Shown here in pieces: positions 26,851 to 34,951 of a stretch of 49,505 nucleotides of DNA; the stretch's first letter is position 1, and each line of letters begins with the position of its first letter. The notes beneath the pieces are model-generated. The model saw only the letters and a list, made by a program, of their open reading frames with translations, was not told where the DNA came from and searched no databases. The stretch lies in NCBI RefSeq assembly GCF_036568125.1, contig NZ_DATCTF010000002.1:1-49505 (forward strand), read 5' to 3'. Source of the stretch: Magnetovibrio sp. Lineage in GTDB: Bacteria; Pseudomonadota; Alphaproteobacteria; Rhodospirillales; Magnetovibrionaceae. The position numbers and the translations under genes are program-made.

Positions 26851-27618
26851 TTACCAGAAATAAATCTGGGAAGCGACGAAGAACCAAACGATGTCCACAA
26901 AGTGCCAGTAAACCGACACGCAGTTGACGAACGTTTTGTTCGTGCGACCACCCAAAGCCGGGATCAAAACCGCGACGAATGCAGCCAAACCGACCAGCAC
27001 GTGCGAAGCGTGGAAGCCGGTGATGGTGTAAAATGCGGACGAATAGGCGTTGGTGCCCGGAATGAAGTCCATATGAATCAGGTGGTTCCATTCATAGATG
27101 GTGCAACCCAAGAACAGGGTTCCCAACAAGATGGTGTAGACCCACCATTTGTTGAAGCCGGACAGATCCGCGTGATCGAGCTTTTCTTCAGCCACGTGAC
27201 AGGTAATCGACGACGACACCAGGATCACGGTCATGATCACCGGAAGCAGTTTGTCGATTTCAGGCGTGCCTTCGGGCGGCCAGGATTCAATGCCCAGACG
27301 CATCATCCAGTAGCTGGAAAACAGCGACAGGAAGATGAAGATTTCCGAAAGGATGAAGATCGGCAGGCCGATATTGGCCACACCAGCGAGAAGCGGGGTT
27401 TGCGTGAGGCCTTCGTTGACCCACATGGAAACGCCGGCGAGCAAAATAACGGTGCCCAGGCCAGCGAAAACCGCCGTCATCATCAGGTTGTCGTATGCGA
27501 AGTAGAACCCGAAAGCGATCGGCAGCAGCAAAAACGTGCCGGCTACCACCAAAAGCGGCGCCCAGCTCCATTCCCAGTGGTGCTCATGCACGTGGGCGGT
27601 ATCTGCATCAGAAGTCAT
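26851..27618 (-). CDS. ctaE: Cytochrome c oxidase subunit III
   Basis: The 255-residue protein has seven membrane helices. Family motifs are FILSEIFIFLSLFSSYWM, with the conserved Glu facing the subunit I proton path, and TGFHASHVLVGLAAF. The C-terminal VYWHFVDIVWFFV is diagnostic. The start at 27618 is preceded by GGGGAGGG. The long open frame upstream (to 27789) is non-coding leader. The His-rich N-terminus (AHVHEHHWEW) could bind metal or be incidental. It is the first gene of the ctaE-sco-ctaC-ctaD operon; subunit III first is an unusual order for alphaproteobacteria. Confidence 0.95.
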   Translation of the reverse strand: MTSDADTAHVHEHHWEWSWAPLLVVAGTFLLLPIAFGFYFAYDNLMMTAVFAGLGTVILLAGVSMWVNEGLTQTPLLAGVANIGLPIFILSEIFIFLSLFSSYWMMRLGIESWPPEGTPEIDKLLPVIMTVILVSSSITCHVAEEKLDHADLSGFNKWWVYTILLGTLFLGCTIYEWNHLIHMDFIPGTNAYSSAFYTITGFHASHVLVGLAAFVAVLIPALGGRTNKTFVNCVSVYWHFVDIVWFFVASQIYFW

Positions 27619-28004
27619 AGTCCCTCCCCAAAGTCGGACGTAGTAGTTACAAATTATTCTTTTCACACAGGACGGCATGTAAAAAGGTTCAAAAATCAAT
27701 AAGCCCCCATACGTTAGATGAGGAATTGCCCGAACTTCGTAATATGCGAATTGACCACTGTCAATTGATTGTCCTTTTGCAGTGCACAATAATTTTCTGC
27801 GTTTTCAGCCTTTTGACGAGGTCATGTGATAATTGAGCCCATGATTTCCGCGTTACATAAGTAAGTGCTGTTGGAAAAACACCGTGTGAAGGAAAAATAC
27901 GTAAATTGGCTTATTCAGCTGATGGTCGGGGAATCTTACACACAAAAGATGCTGCGCTGCCGATTGCGAGTCCCTAATATAAGGTAGGGTATGGGGGAAA
28001 AGTC
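27619..28004. other. Divergent regulatory region between ctaE and the GAF-PP2C gene
   Basis: This 386-base stretch separates ctaE (minus) from the GAF-PP2C-HATPase gene (plus). It is AT-richer than the flanks. It contains the FNR/FixK-like palindrome at 27751-27764 and leaves about 130 bases of leader before ctaE. GGGGGAA at 27993-27999 is the ribosome site for the GTG start at 28005. I found no convincing -35/-10 pair for the plus-strand gene and no small gene. Confidence 0.7.
27751..27764. promoter_or_regulatory. FNR/FixK-type operator upstream of ctaE
   Basis: TTGACCACTGTCAA is a perfect TTGAC-N4-GTCAA inverted repeat, matching the TTGAY-N4-RTCAA consensus of FNR/FixK/DNR-type regulators. 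It lies about 133 bases before the ctaE ATG and 240 bases before the divergent GTG start. It suggests oxygen- or NO-dependent control of the oxidase operon. The TSS is unknown, so activation and repression cannot be told apart. Confidence 0.6.
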
Positions 28005-29783
28005 GTGAACAATCAGCTAGAACTTTTGGTCGAAATGGGGCGGCATTTTGCTGCAACCCAGGATATCGAAGTGACCATGAGCCGGGCGCTGGCGCGCATC
28101 GCAGAGCTGATGGAGGCTGAGGGCGGCGCGCTGTTTCTGTTGGATGAGCACGACAACGAGCCGCGTTTGGTCTGTCATGCCAGTTTTGGTCCGGTCGACA
28201 TCAAGGGGCTGACGATACCCGCCGACAGAGGAATCGTTGGCCGTTCGGTGGCCGAAAACCGTTCCGAGATGGTGCGCGACGCGCAGAACGACCCCAACTT
28301 CGACACGTCCATGGATGCGCAGAGCGGCTTTACCACCCGATCCGTCCTGTGTGCGCCCTTGTCGGTCAAGGACGAACGCATCGGTGCTATCGAAATGGTC
28401 AATAAGACCGCCGGTGCGCACGGTGCGGGCGACGGCTTGTTCGCGCCCGAAGACCTGACATTGCTGGAGGCTTTGGCGGCATCGGCGGCATTGGCCATTT
28501 CCAACGCTCGCATGGCCGGTGAATTGGCGGAGAAGGAGGTCATGCGCCGCGAGTTGGAACTGGCCGGGGAAATCCAACGCGGACTTCTGCCGCCGCCAAG
28601 CGCGGACGAGAGCTTTCCTGTGTGCGGCGTCAACCGTCCTGCACGCGTCGTATCGGGCGATTTCTTCGACTTCTTTATAATGTATGACGGGCGTATCGCC
28701 TTCACCCTCGCCGACGTGTCGGGCAAAGGCATGAACGCGGCGCTGTTGATGGCCAAGACCGCGAGCCTGTTTCGCTGCTTGGGCAAAGAGGACATGCGTC
28801 CGGGGCGCTTGCTTCAACGTATCAACGCTGAAGTCTGCGAGACCTCTCTGCGCGGGATGTTCGTGACCATGGTCGCGGGTATTTACGATCCCGCGTCCGG
28901 CCGCGTGGTGCTGGCGAACGCCGGGCATGAGCCGCCGCTTTTGCATTCCACCGATGATCGGTTCACGTCTTTGGAGGCAACCGCACCGCCGGTGGGCATT
29001 CCGCCAGAACTCACCGGCGGCGGGCCGGTACCCGAAGAGGTCCTGCATTTGAACGGGGGCTCTCTTTATATATTTACCGACGGCGCCACCGAAGGCTACG
29101 TCGCGCCGGGTGAAGAACTGGGCGCAGACGGTTTTCAGGACATGATCCGCACCGGCGTGGCGGAGGGGCAATCTGCGCAGGCGCGCATCGACGCGGTGGC
29201 GAACCGTCTTGGCCGTTCGGGTGAAGCGTTGCGCGACGACGTCACGGTTTTGGTCATCGACGATGCCAAGCCCTTGCAAAAGCGTCAAAGTCGTGACGAC
29301 AATGCGATCGTGAACGACGCAATGAAAAAACAAATTGAAAGCACATCGATAGATGAGGGTGCCATTGGGCCACGCGAAGGATCGTTGTGCGCGCTCACGG
29401 TGCCGGCGCGGGCCAGCAGTTTGAAGCTGGTGCGTCGCGCGGTGGGCGAAACCTCGGCAGCGTGCGGCTTTTCCCATGAACAATGCCAGGATTTGATGCT
29501 GGCGGTCGACGAAGCCTGCCAGAACGTGGTGCGTCACGCCTACGCAGAAACGGATGTCGGCGATATGGTCGTCGACCTGCGCCGCGAAGGTGAAAATTAT
29601 GTGGTCTTGATCCGCGATTTTGCGCCACCGGTAGATGTGGCGAAGATCGTGCCGCGCGATTTGGACGATATTCGACCCGGCGGATTGGGCGTGCATTTCA
29701 TGCGCGAAGTCATGGATGACGTTGAGCACTTGCCCCCGCCCGATGGACAGGGCAATTTGTTGAGGATGAAAAAAGCCATATAA
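28005..29783 (+). CDS. GAF-PP2C(SpoIIE)-HATPase fusion, RsbU/RsbW-like partner-switching regulator
   Basis: The 592-residue cytoplasmic protein joins three domains. A GAF sensor spans about 15-170. A PP2C-like SpoIIE phosphatase spans about 185-420, with metal-binding acidic residues in SGDFFDFF, LADVSGKGMNA, FTDGATEGY and RDDVTVLVI. A C-terminal HATPase of the RsbW/SpoIIAB type spans about 460-590, with the N-box in VDEACQNVVRHAY and the Gly loop in RPGGLGVHF. The chain therefore carries both the phosphatase and the kinase that act on a STAS partner, and such a STAS protein is encoded 19 bases downstream. The start is a GTG with GGGGGAA upstream. Its location before an Mla operon raises the question whether it controls a sigma factor or the transporter. 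No sigma-factor gene is nearby. Confidence 0.9.
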   Translation: MNNQLELLVEMGRHFAATQDIEVTMSRALARIAELMEAEGGALFLLDEHDNEPRLVCHASFGPVDIKGLTIPADRGIVGRSVAENRSEMVRDAQNDPNFDTSMDAQSGFTTRSVLCAPLSVKDERIGAIEMVNKTAGAHGAGDGLFAPEDLTLLEALAASAALAISNARMAGELAEKEVMRRELELAGEIQRGLLPPPSADESFPVCGVNRPARVVSGDFFDFFIMYDGRIAFTLADVSGKGMNAALLMAKTASLFRCLGKEDMRPGRLLQRINAEVCETSLRGMFVTMVAGIYDPASGRVVLANAGHEPPLLHSTDDRFTSLEATAPPVGIPPELTGGGPVPEEVLHLNGGSLYIFTDGATEGYVAPGEELGADGFQDMIRTGVAEGQSAQARIDAVANRLGRSGEALRDDVTVLVIDDAKPLQKRQSRDDNAIVNDAMKKQIESTSIDEGAIGPREGSLCALTVPARASSLKLVRRAVGETSAACGFSHEQCQDLMLAVDEACQNVVRHAYAETDVGDMVVDLRREGENYVVLIRDFAPPVDVAKIVPRDLDDIRPGGLGVHFMREVMDDVEHLPPPDGQGNLLRMKKAI

Positions 29784-29802
29784 GGCTTGAGGGAACAAAA
29801 AT

Positions 29803-30135
29803 ATGGATATCGGCATTACGGAACAAAGCGGCCTGAATGTTGTGGCCTTGACGGGGGAAGTGGATCTCAGCACTTCGCCCAAAGTGCGCGAAGCCTTGTT
29901 GGGGTGCATTACGGGCGGTAAGGGCGTGATCGTGGATCTGTCGGGCGTCGCGTATATCGACAGCTCCGGTGTGGCGTCGTTGGTCGAGGCCTTTCAGTCC
30001 GCAAAATCCAAGGCGCTGGGCTTTGCCTTGGCGCAAGTCAGCGACACGCCGATGCGGGTGTTGAAATTGGCGCGTCTCGATAAGGTGTTCGTGATTTACG
30101 ACAACCTCGACGACGCCATCGCCGCCATGGCCTAA
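29803..30135 (+). CDS. STAS-domain protein (anti-sigma antagonist/MlaB-like)
   Basis: The 110-residue protein is a single STAS domain. The phosphorylation loop reads VAYIDSSGVASL; Ser54 matches the serine phosphorylated in SpoIIAA/RsbV. It follows the phosphatase/kinase fusion by 19 bases and should be its substrate. It is also 73 bases upstream of mlaE. In Escherichia coli the Mla complex contains a STAS subunit, MlaB, bound to MlaF. The protein could thus act as RsbV, as MlaB or as both. DSSG is closer to the RsbV type. The weak hairpin in the gap to mlaE has no T run, so read-through is likely. Confidence 0.9.
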   Translation: MDIGITEQSGLNVVALTGEVDLSTSPKVREALLGCITGGKGVIVDLSGVAYIDSSGVASLVEAFQSAKSKALGFALAQVSDTPMRVLKLARLDKVFVIYDNLDDAIAAMA

Positions 30136-30208
30136 TCGCTGAAATGCCTCTATGTTTTGAGGCAGGCAATATTCGGGCATAGGCGCAAAAGGGGGAGATA
30201 CGCACCGC

Positions 30209-31024
30209 ATGGCTGAGAGTTCACATCAAAACGTTGCTGCCCGGTTCTTCGATCGGGTTGGTCGGTCATCCGTCTCGGCGTTCGAAGAGATGGGCCGTCA
30301 TGGCGTTTTGGTGGCCGAAAGCCTGTATTGGCTGCTGGTCGGGCCGCGTATGAACCAACCGGTGCGCTTGGGCGCGGTGTTTGCCGAAATGATGGAAATC
30401 GGCGTGCGCGCCATCGGCATCATCGGCATCATGGCCGCCGCCATCGGGGCGATGTTGGCCATCCAAGGTATCTATAGTCTGAAGGTGTTCGGCGCCGAAG
30501 GTCACGTCGTGTTCGGGGTGGCATTTTCCATGGTGCGCGAATTCGCCCCCTTGATCACCGGCATTTTGGTGGCCGGGCGTTCGGGCTCGGCGTTGTCGGC
30601 GCGGCTGGGCACCATGAAAATCAATCAAGAACTCGATGCCCTTGAGGTCATGGGCATCAACCCGGTGCGGTTTTTGGTGGTGCCGTCTTTGTTGGCGTCG
30701 CTGATCATGGTGCCGGTGTTGACCTTTATGTCGATGGCGCTGGGTCTGTACGCGGCGGCGTTGTACGTCAACGCCTCGCTGGGCATTTCATTGGCGGCGT
30801 TTTTCGATCAGACCATCGACGTGTTGTCGGTCGACGATTTGATGCACGGCATCGGCAAGGCGGCCATCTTCGGTGTGCTGATTGCATTGATTGGCGTGCT
30901 CAACGGTTTTTTGGTCAAGGGCGGCGCGGAAGGTGTCGGCAAAGCCACCACGCGTTCGGTGGTGCAGTGCATTTCCGCCATCGTCATCACCGACATGCTG
31001 TTCGCCTTGGTGGCGACGTTTTAA
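30209..31024 (+). CDS. mlaE: MlaE-type ABC transporter permease
   Basis: The 271-residue protein has five to six membrane helices and matches MlaE/TTG2B permeases of lipid-transport systems. Typical stretches are VAGRSGSALSARLGTMKI and EELDALEVMGINP-like QELDALEVMGINPVRFLV. It forms the inner-membrane channel with MlaF and MlaD for moving phospholipids between inner and outer membrane. The N-terminal 50 residues form an amphipathic interfacial helix. mlaF starts 10 bases after the stop. Confidence 0.95.
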   Translation: MAESSHQNVAARFFDRVGRSSVSAFEEMGRHGVLVAESLYWLLVGPRMNQPVRLGAVFAEMMEIGVRAIGIIGIMAAAIGAMLAIQGIYSLKVFGAEGHVVFGVAFSMVREFAPLITGILVAGRSGSALSARLGTMKINQELDALEVMGINPVRFLVVPSLLASLIMVPVLTFMSMALGLYAAALYVNASLGISLAAFFDQTIDVLSVDDLMHGIGKAAIFGVLIALIGVLNGFLVKGGAEGVGKATTRSVVQCISAIVITDMLFALVATF

Positions 31025-31034
31025 GGGGCGGCGG

Positions 31035-31868
31035 ATGAGCGATAGCGAAAAATCCCCGCAAACCGTGATCGAGGTCCGCGACCTGGTCACCCACTACGGC
31101 ACCCGGCAAATTCTCAACGGCGTCAGCCTCGACATCGTCGAAGGCGAGATCATGATCATCATGGGCGGGTCCGGTTCGGGCAAGTCCACATTCCTGCGCC
31201 ACTTGATGGCTTTGCAGCGGCCGACCTCGGGGACCATCAAGATCCTTGGAAAAGACGTGTGGAAGCTGCCGCAGAAGCAACTGTTTGAACTACGCAAGAA
31301 GCTCGGCGTCGCGTTTCAGGGCGGGGCGTTGTTCAGCTCCATGACGGTGGGCGAAAACATCATGTTGCCGCTTTACGAGCATACCAAGCTCGACCGACTG
31401 ACCATGGAGATCATGGCGCGCATGAAACTCGAAGTCGTCGATCTGGCGGGCTTCGAAGATCTCATGCCGTCGGAACTGTCGGGCGGCATGATCAAGCGCG
31501 CGGCGGTGGCGCGTGCGGTCATCATGGATCCGCGCATTCTGTTTTTCGACGAGCCGAGCGCCGGCCTCGATCCGGTGGTGTCGTCGCAACTGGACGATTT
31601 GATTTTGCGTCTGCGCGACGCCATGGGCATGACCATCTGCGTCGTTACCCACGAACTGGAAAGCGCGTTCAAGATCGCGGACCGCATCACCGTGTTGGAT
31701 CAGGGCAATATTCTATTCGTCGGCACGGTTGAAGAGTTGCGCAATCATCCCAGCGAACGCATTCAGAATTTGCTCAATCGCCGCTCGGAAGAAGCGGAAA
31801 TCGATGCCGATGAGTACCTGCGCCGTTTGACCGGCGACAAAGAGGAAGCTGAGGGAATGCCAAGATGA
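31035..31868 (+). CDS. mlaF: MlaF-type ABC transporter ATPase
   Basis: The 277-residue ATPase powers the Mla lipid transporter. It has Walker A (GGSGSGKST, residues 44-52), the signature ELSGGMIKRAAVARA, Walker B (ILFFDEPSAGLDP) and the switch His in CVVTHELESAF. The LSGGM form is typical of MlaF. A C-terminal extension of about 30 acidic/basic residues (SEEAEIDADEYLRRL) follows; in E. coli this part of MlaF contacts MlaB across the dimer. The ATG at 31035 has AAGGGG upstream. The stop overlaps the mlaD start by four bases. Confidence 0.95.
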   Translation: MSDSEKSPQTVIEVRDLVTHYGTRQILNGVSLDIVEGEIMIIMGGSGSGKSTFLRHLMALQRPTSGTIKILGKDVWKLPQKQLFELRKKLGVAFQGGALFSSMTVGENIMLPLYEHTKLDRLTMEIMARMKLEVVDLAGFEDLMPSELSGGMIKRAAVARAVIMDPRILFFDEPSAGLDPVVSSQLDDLILRLRDAMGMTICVVTHELESAFKIADRITVLDQGNILFVGTVEELRNHPSERIQNLLNRRSEEAEIDADEYLRRLTGDKEEAEGMPR

Positions 31869-32824
31869 ACACGGCGAAAATCAATTACATTGCGGTCGGC
31901 TTGTTTGTGACCGCCGCCCTGATCGGGATGGTGGTGTCGATCGCGATGTTGACGGGGCGCACCGGGGCGACGGATACCTATTATGCCGTCTACAAGAACA
32001 TCACCGGCGTCAAGTTCGGCACCCAAGTGCTTTACGAAGGCTATCCCATCGGCCAAGTCGAAACGGTTACGCCGGTGGCGGACGGCGGCACGATGCTGTT
32101 TCGGGTCGATTTCGAAATTACCGAGGGTTGGCAGATTCCCGACGACAGCGTGGCGCGCATCGGGGCATCGGGTTTGTTGTCGGCCATCACCATCAACATC
32201 GACGCGGGCACCAGTCCCATCGCGCATAAACCCGGTTCCGAGGTCGGCGCGCAGGAAGCGTCCGATTTGTTCAAGGTCATGTCCGGCGTTGCTGGCGAAA
32301 TTTCCAACTTGGCGGAAAACGATCTGCGGCCTTTGCTGGCGACCATGAACACCGCCGTGGGCAATTTCGCCGTCACGGTGGAAACGGTCGGCGATTTGTT
32401 GGATGAGGACGGTCAGCGTATGATCAAGCAATTCGCTGCGGTGGCCGACGACTTGTCGGGCCTGGTTTTGGATTTGAACGACCGCATTCCGCGCATCGCC
32501 AAGAACGTCGACACCTCGACCGCCAATTTCGCGGATTTGTCCAAGGACCTGTCGGCAACGCGGGGCAAGCTCGATAAGCTGCTGGTCACGGCGGATCAAT
32601 TGATGGAGAACTCCAACGCCATGGTCGGGGAAAATCGCGACGAAGTGCGCAAGTCCATCGAAGATTTGAAACACGTCACCGATTCTTTGGCGCGGCACAT
32701 CGATTCCGTAAATCAGAACGTCGAAGGCACGGCGCGCAACATGTATGAGTTCTCGCGCGAAATTCGTCAAAACCCGGGGCTGCTGCTGTCCGGCACCGCG
32801 CCCCAGGAAAAAGGCAAGAAGTAA
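31865..32824 (+). CDS. mlaD: MlaD-type MCE-domain lipid transport protein
   Basis: The 319-residue protein has one N-terminal membrane helix (YIAVGLFVTAALIGMVVSIA) and an MCE domain at about 38-115 (YKNITGVKFGTQVLYEGYPI). A long helical region in the periplasm follows (about 130-300). It is longer than E. coli MlaD (about 183 residues), resembling the alphaproteobacterial and Mce-like forms whose helices build a needle toward the outer membrane. It starts inside the end of mlaF and is followed after 17 bases by the auxiliary lipoprotein gene. Confidence 0.93.
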   Translation: MNTAKINYIAVGLFVTAALIGMVVSIAMLTGRTGATDTYYAVYKNITGVKFGTQVLYEGYPIGQVETVTPVADGGTMLFRVDFEITEGWQIPDDSVARIGASGLLSAITINIDAGTSPIAHKPGSEVGAQEASDLFKVMSGVAGEISNLAENDLRPLLATMNTAVGNFAVTVETVGDLLDEDGQRMIKQFAAVADDLSGLVLDLNDRIPRIAKNVDTSTANFADLSKDLSATRGKLDKLLVTADQLMENSNAMVGENRDEVRKSIEDLKHVTDSLARHIDSVNQNVEGTARNMYEFSREIRQNPGLLLSGTAPQEKGKK

Positions 32825-32841
32825 GGTAGGGAAGCCACGTC

Positions 32842-33456
32842 ATGAAACAGACTTTGAAATCCAAGTTTCCCGCCGTGTTGGCTTTGGGACTGATGGCAGG
32901 CGTTCTCGGCGCTTGCGCGGTGCCGCCACCCGCGCCCGAAGACGCGTTTTATCGCTTGAGCCCGCGTGCCGCCGCGCCCGTGGCATCGACGCCGGTGTTG
33001 ACGGGCGTGGTCGAGGTGGACCGCTTCGCCGCCGCCGGGTCGTTGGCCAATCGGCCGTTGCTGTTTTCCGAACCCGGTTCCAGCGCCGTCAGCGAATATC
33101 ATTATCACTTCTGGATCGAAGCCCCGCCCATCTTGCTGCAGAACGCACTGGTCTCTTATCTGCGCTCGACCGAAGTGGCTGAGCGCGTGGTCACGCCGGA
33201 AATGCGGGTGCGCCCCGACTACACCATTCGTGGCCGGGTGATGCGTCTGGAAACGGTCAAGGGTGAAAGCGCCATCGGCATCGCCGAATTCGAATTGAGC
33301 CTGCGCCGTGAAAGCGACGGCGAATTGCTGGTGTTGGGCGAATATCGGGCGGAAGTTCCGTCCGGTCCCAATGGCGTAAAGACCGATGTGACGGCGCTGG
33401 AAAAGGCGGTCGACAAAGCTTTCCAAGATTTCGTCGCGGACATTCAAAAGCAATGA
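32842..33456 (+). CDS. ABC-type transport auxiliary lipoprotein (PqiC-like)
   Basis: The 204-residue protein has a lipoprotein signal ending in VLGAC (Cys at about residue 25). The domain that follows resembles the ABC_trans_aux/PqiC family (DAFYRLSP near the start, ALEKAVDKAFQDFV near the end). In PqiABC-type systems this lipoprotein sits at the outer membrane end of an MCE needle. It is found here where E. coli has mlaC, so this operon mixes Mla and Pqi elements. The downstream RNA methyltransferase overlaps it by four bases (ATGA). Confidence 0.85.
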   Translation: MKQTLKSKFPAVLALGLMAGVLGACAVPPPAPEDAFYRLSPRAAAPVASTPVLTGVVEVDRFAAAGSLANRPLLFSEPGSSAVSEYHYHFWIEAPPILLQNALVSYLRSTEVAERVVTPEMRVRPDYTIRGRVMRLETVKGESAIGIAEFELSLRRESDGELLVLGEYRAEVPSGPNGVKTDVTALEKAVDKAFQDFVADIQKQ

Positions 33457-34823
33457 CCCGAGGGCCGAAACAGGGGCAGCGCGGCCGCGGGTCGTCTCCG
33501 GGGCAACAGCGTGGGCGCCGCAAACGGCCGGTGGCGAAGGTTCCGCAGCAAACCGTCGAGGTCGTCGTCGACAAGCTCGGCGCGCACGGTGACGGCGTGG
33601 CCAGCGCCGACATTCTTGGTCGTCGGCAGAACTTGTTCATTGCCGGCGCGCTGCCCGGTGAGCGGGTGGTGGCCGAAACGGTCGCCAAGCGCGGTGACGG
33701 CTTGGTGGCGAATTTGGTGGACATATTGCAGTCCAGTGCGGACCGCGCCGAACCCGGCTGCCGCTTGTTCGAAACATGCGGCGGTTGCGCGCTTCAACAC
33801 CTCGGCACCCAAGCTTACGCAATGTGGAAGCGGGAGCGTGTGGCTCAAGCCCTGCGCCAGCGTGGCTTCGACGCGCCGCCGGTATTGGAGCCGGTTCTGA
33901 TCGGCGAAGGCACCCGCCGTCGGGTGACGTTCACCGCCCTGAAACGTGCCAAGCATGTCACCTTGGGCTTTAATGCTCGTTCCAGCCATGACATCGTCGC
34001 GGTGGACCACTGTCCTTTGCTCGATGATGCCCTGAATGCCTTGATCGCACCGTTGAGCGAGGCCTTGCACGGTATTTTGGACGACGGCGCGCGGGCGCGC
34101 ATCAACGTTACGGCATGTGAAAACGGCGCCGACGTGCTCATCGAAGGGAACGCTTCGCCGGATTTAAAAGCGCGCGAGGCTTTGGCGGTGTTCGTGCAAA
34201 ACACCCCCAGCGTGCGGGTGGCGTGGAAAGAGGAAGGCCTTGCGGCCGAGCCGATCGCGCAAGTCGCCGTCCCGTTGGTTTATCTATCCGGCGTGCCGGT
34301 GGAATTGCCCTCGGGCACGTTCCTGCAAGCCAGCGTCGAGGGCGAGCATGCGATCCGCGACGCCGTTTTGGCCGGGGTCGGTGCGGATGCGGCGCGGGTC
34401 GCCGATCTGTTTTGCGGCCTGGGCAGTTTTTCCATTCCGCTGGCCCAACAGGCCATCGTCACCGCTGCCGATGCCGTGGAGGCCCCGGTCAGGGCCCTGG
34501 AACGCGCCGCGGGGCGCGCCGGGCTCGGTGGGCGGGTGGTGGCTCAGGTCCGCGATCTCAGCCGTCAACCGTTCGACGAGGCCGAATTGTCGAAATTCGA
34601 CGCGGTGGTGTTCGACCCGCCGCGCGCCGGGGCCGCGGATCAAGTGCGCTATCTGGCCGAGTCCCGTGTACCGCGGGTGGTCGCGGTGTCTTGCAATCCG
34701 GCGACCTTCGCACGGGATGCCCGAACATTGGTCGATGGCGGCTATAGGCTGCTTGCGGTGCAGCCCATCGACCAGTTCACCTACAGCGCCCATATCGAGT
34801 TGGTGGCGCATTTCACGCGCTAA
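33453..34823 (+). CDS. TrmA/RlmD-family RNA uridine-5 methyltransferase
   Basis: The 456-residue enzyme uses S-adenosylmethionine to methylate a uridine C5 in rRNA or tRNA. After a basic N-terminus (KQGQRGRGSSPGQQRGRRKR) comes a TRAM domain (VVVDKLGAHGDGVA). Cys ligands for the iron-sulfur cluster are in CRLFETCGGCALQHL, with a fourth in VDHCPLL. The SAM motif is ADLFCGLGSFSIPLA. VFDPPRAGA and the catalytic Cys in AVSCNPATFARD complete the site. RlmD, RlmC and TrmA are hard to separate by eye. It is translationally coupled to the transport lipoprotein although the roles look unrelated. Confidence 0.9.
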   Translation: MTRGPKQGQRGRGSSPGQQRGRRKRPVAKVPQQTVEVVVDKLGAHGDGVASADILGRRQNLFIAGALPGERVVAETVAKRGDGLVANLVDILQSSADRAEPGCRLFETCGGCALQHLGTQAYAMWKRERVAQALRQRGFDAPPVLEPVLIGEGTRRRVTFTALKRAKHVTLGFNARSSHDIVAVDHCPLLDDALNALIAPLSEALHGILDDGARARINVTACENGADVLIEGNASPDLKAREALAVFVQNTPSVRVAWKEEGLAAEPIAQVAVPLVYLSGVPVELPSGTFLQASVEGEHAIRDAVLAGVGADAARVADLFCGLGSFSIPLAQQAIVTAADAVEAPVRALERAAGRAGLGGRVVAQVRDLSRQPFDEAELSKFDAVVFDPPRAGAADQVRYLAESRVPRVVAVSCNPATFARDARTLVDGGYRLLAVQPIDQFTYSAHIELVAHFTR

Positions 34824-34951
34824 ATTGACGGTTTTTCACGTCATAAATTTACAAACGCGCGCGGCTATATTACAAAGCGCTCAAATATGACTCATGGCCT
34901 CCCCTCCATAGCCGACACGTTCGGCCTGCTAGAGTTGAATTGAGAGACACC

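Noticed and set aside
28017-29909. 630-residue minus-strand frame opposite the GAF-PP2C-HATPase gene
   Set aside because: It has no recognisable domain, and the opposite strand has three intact domains.
30145-30164. Hairpin TGCCTC/GAGGCA between the STAS gene and mlaE as terminator
   Set aside because: The stem is only six pairs with an eight-base loop and no T run, so it is unlikely to stop transcription.
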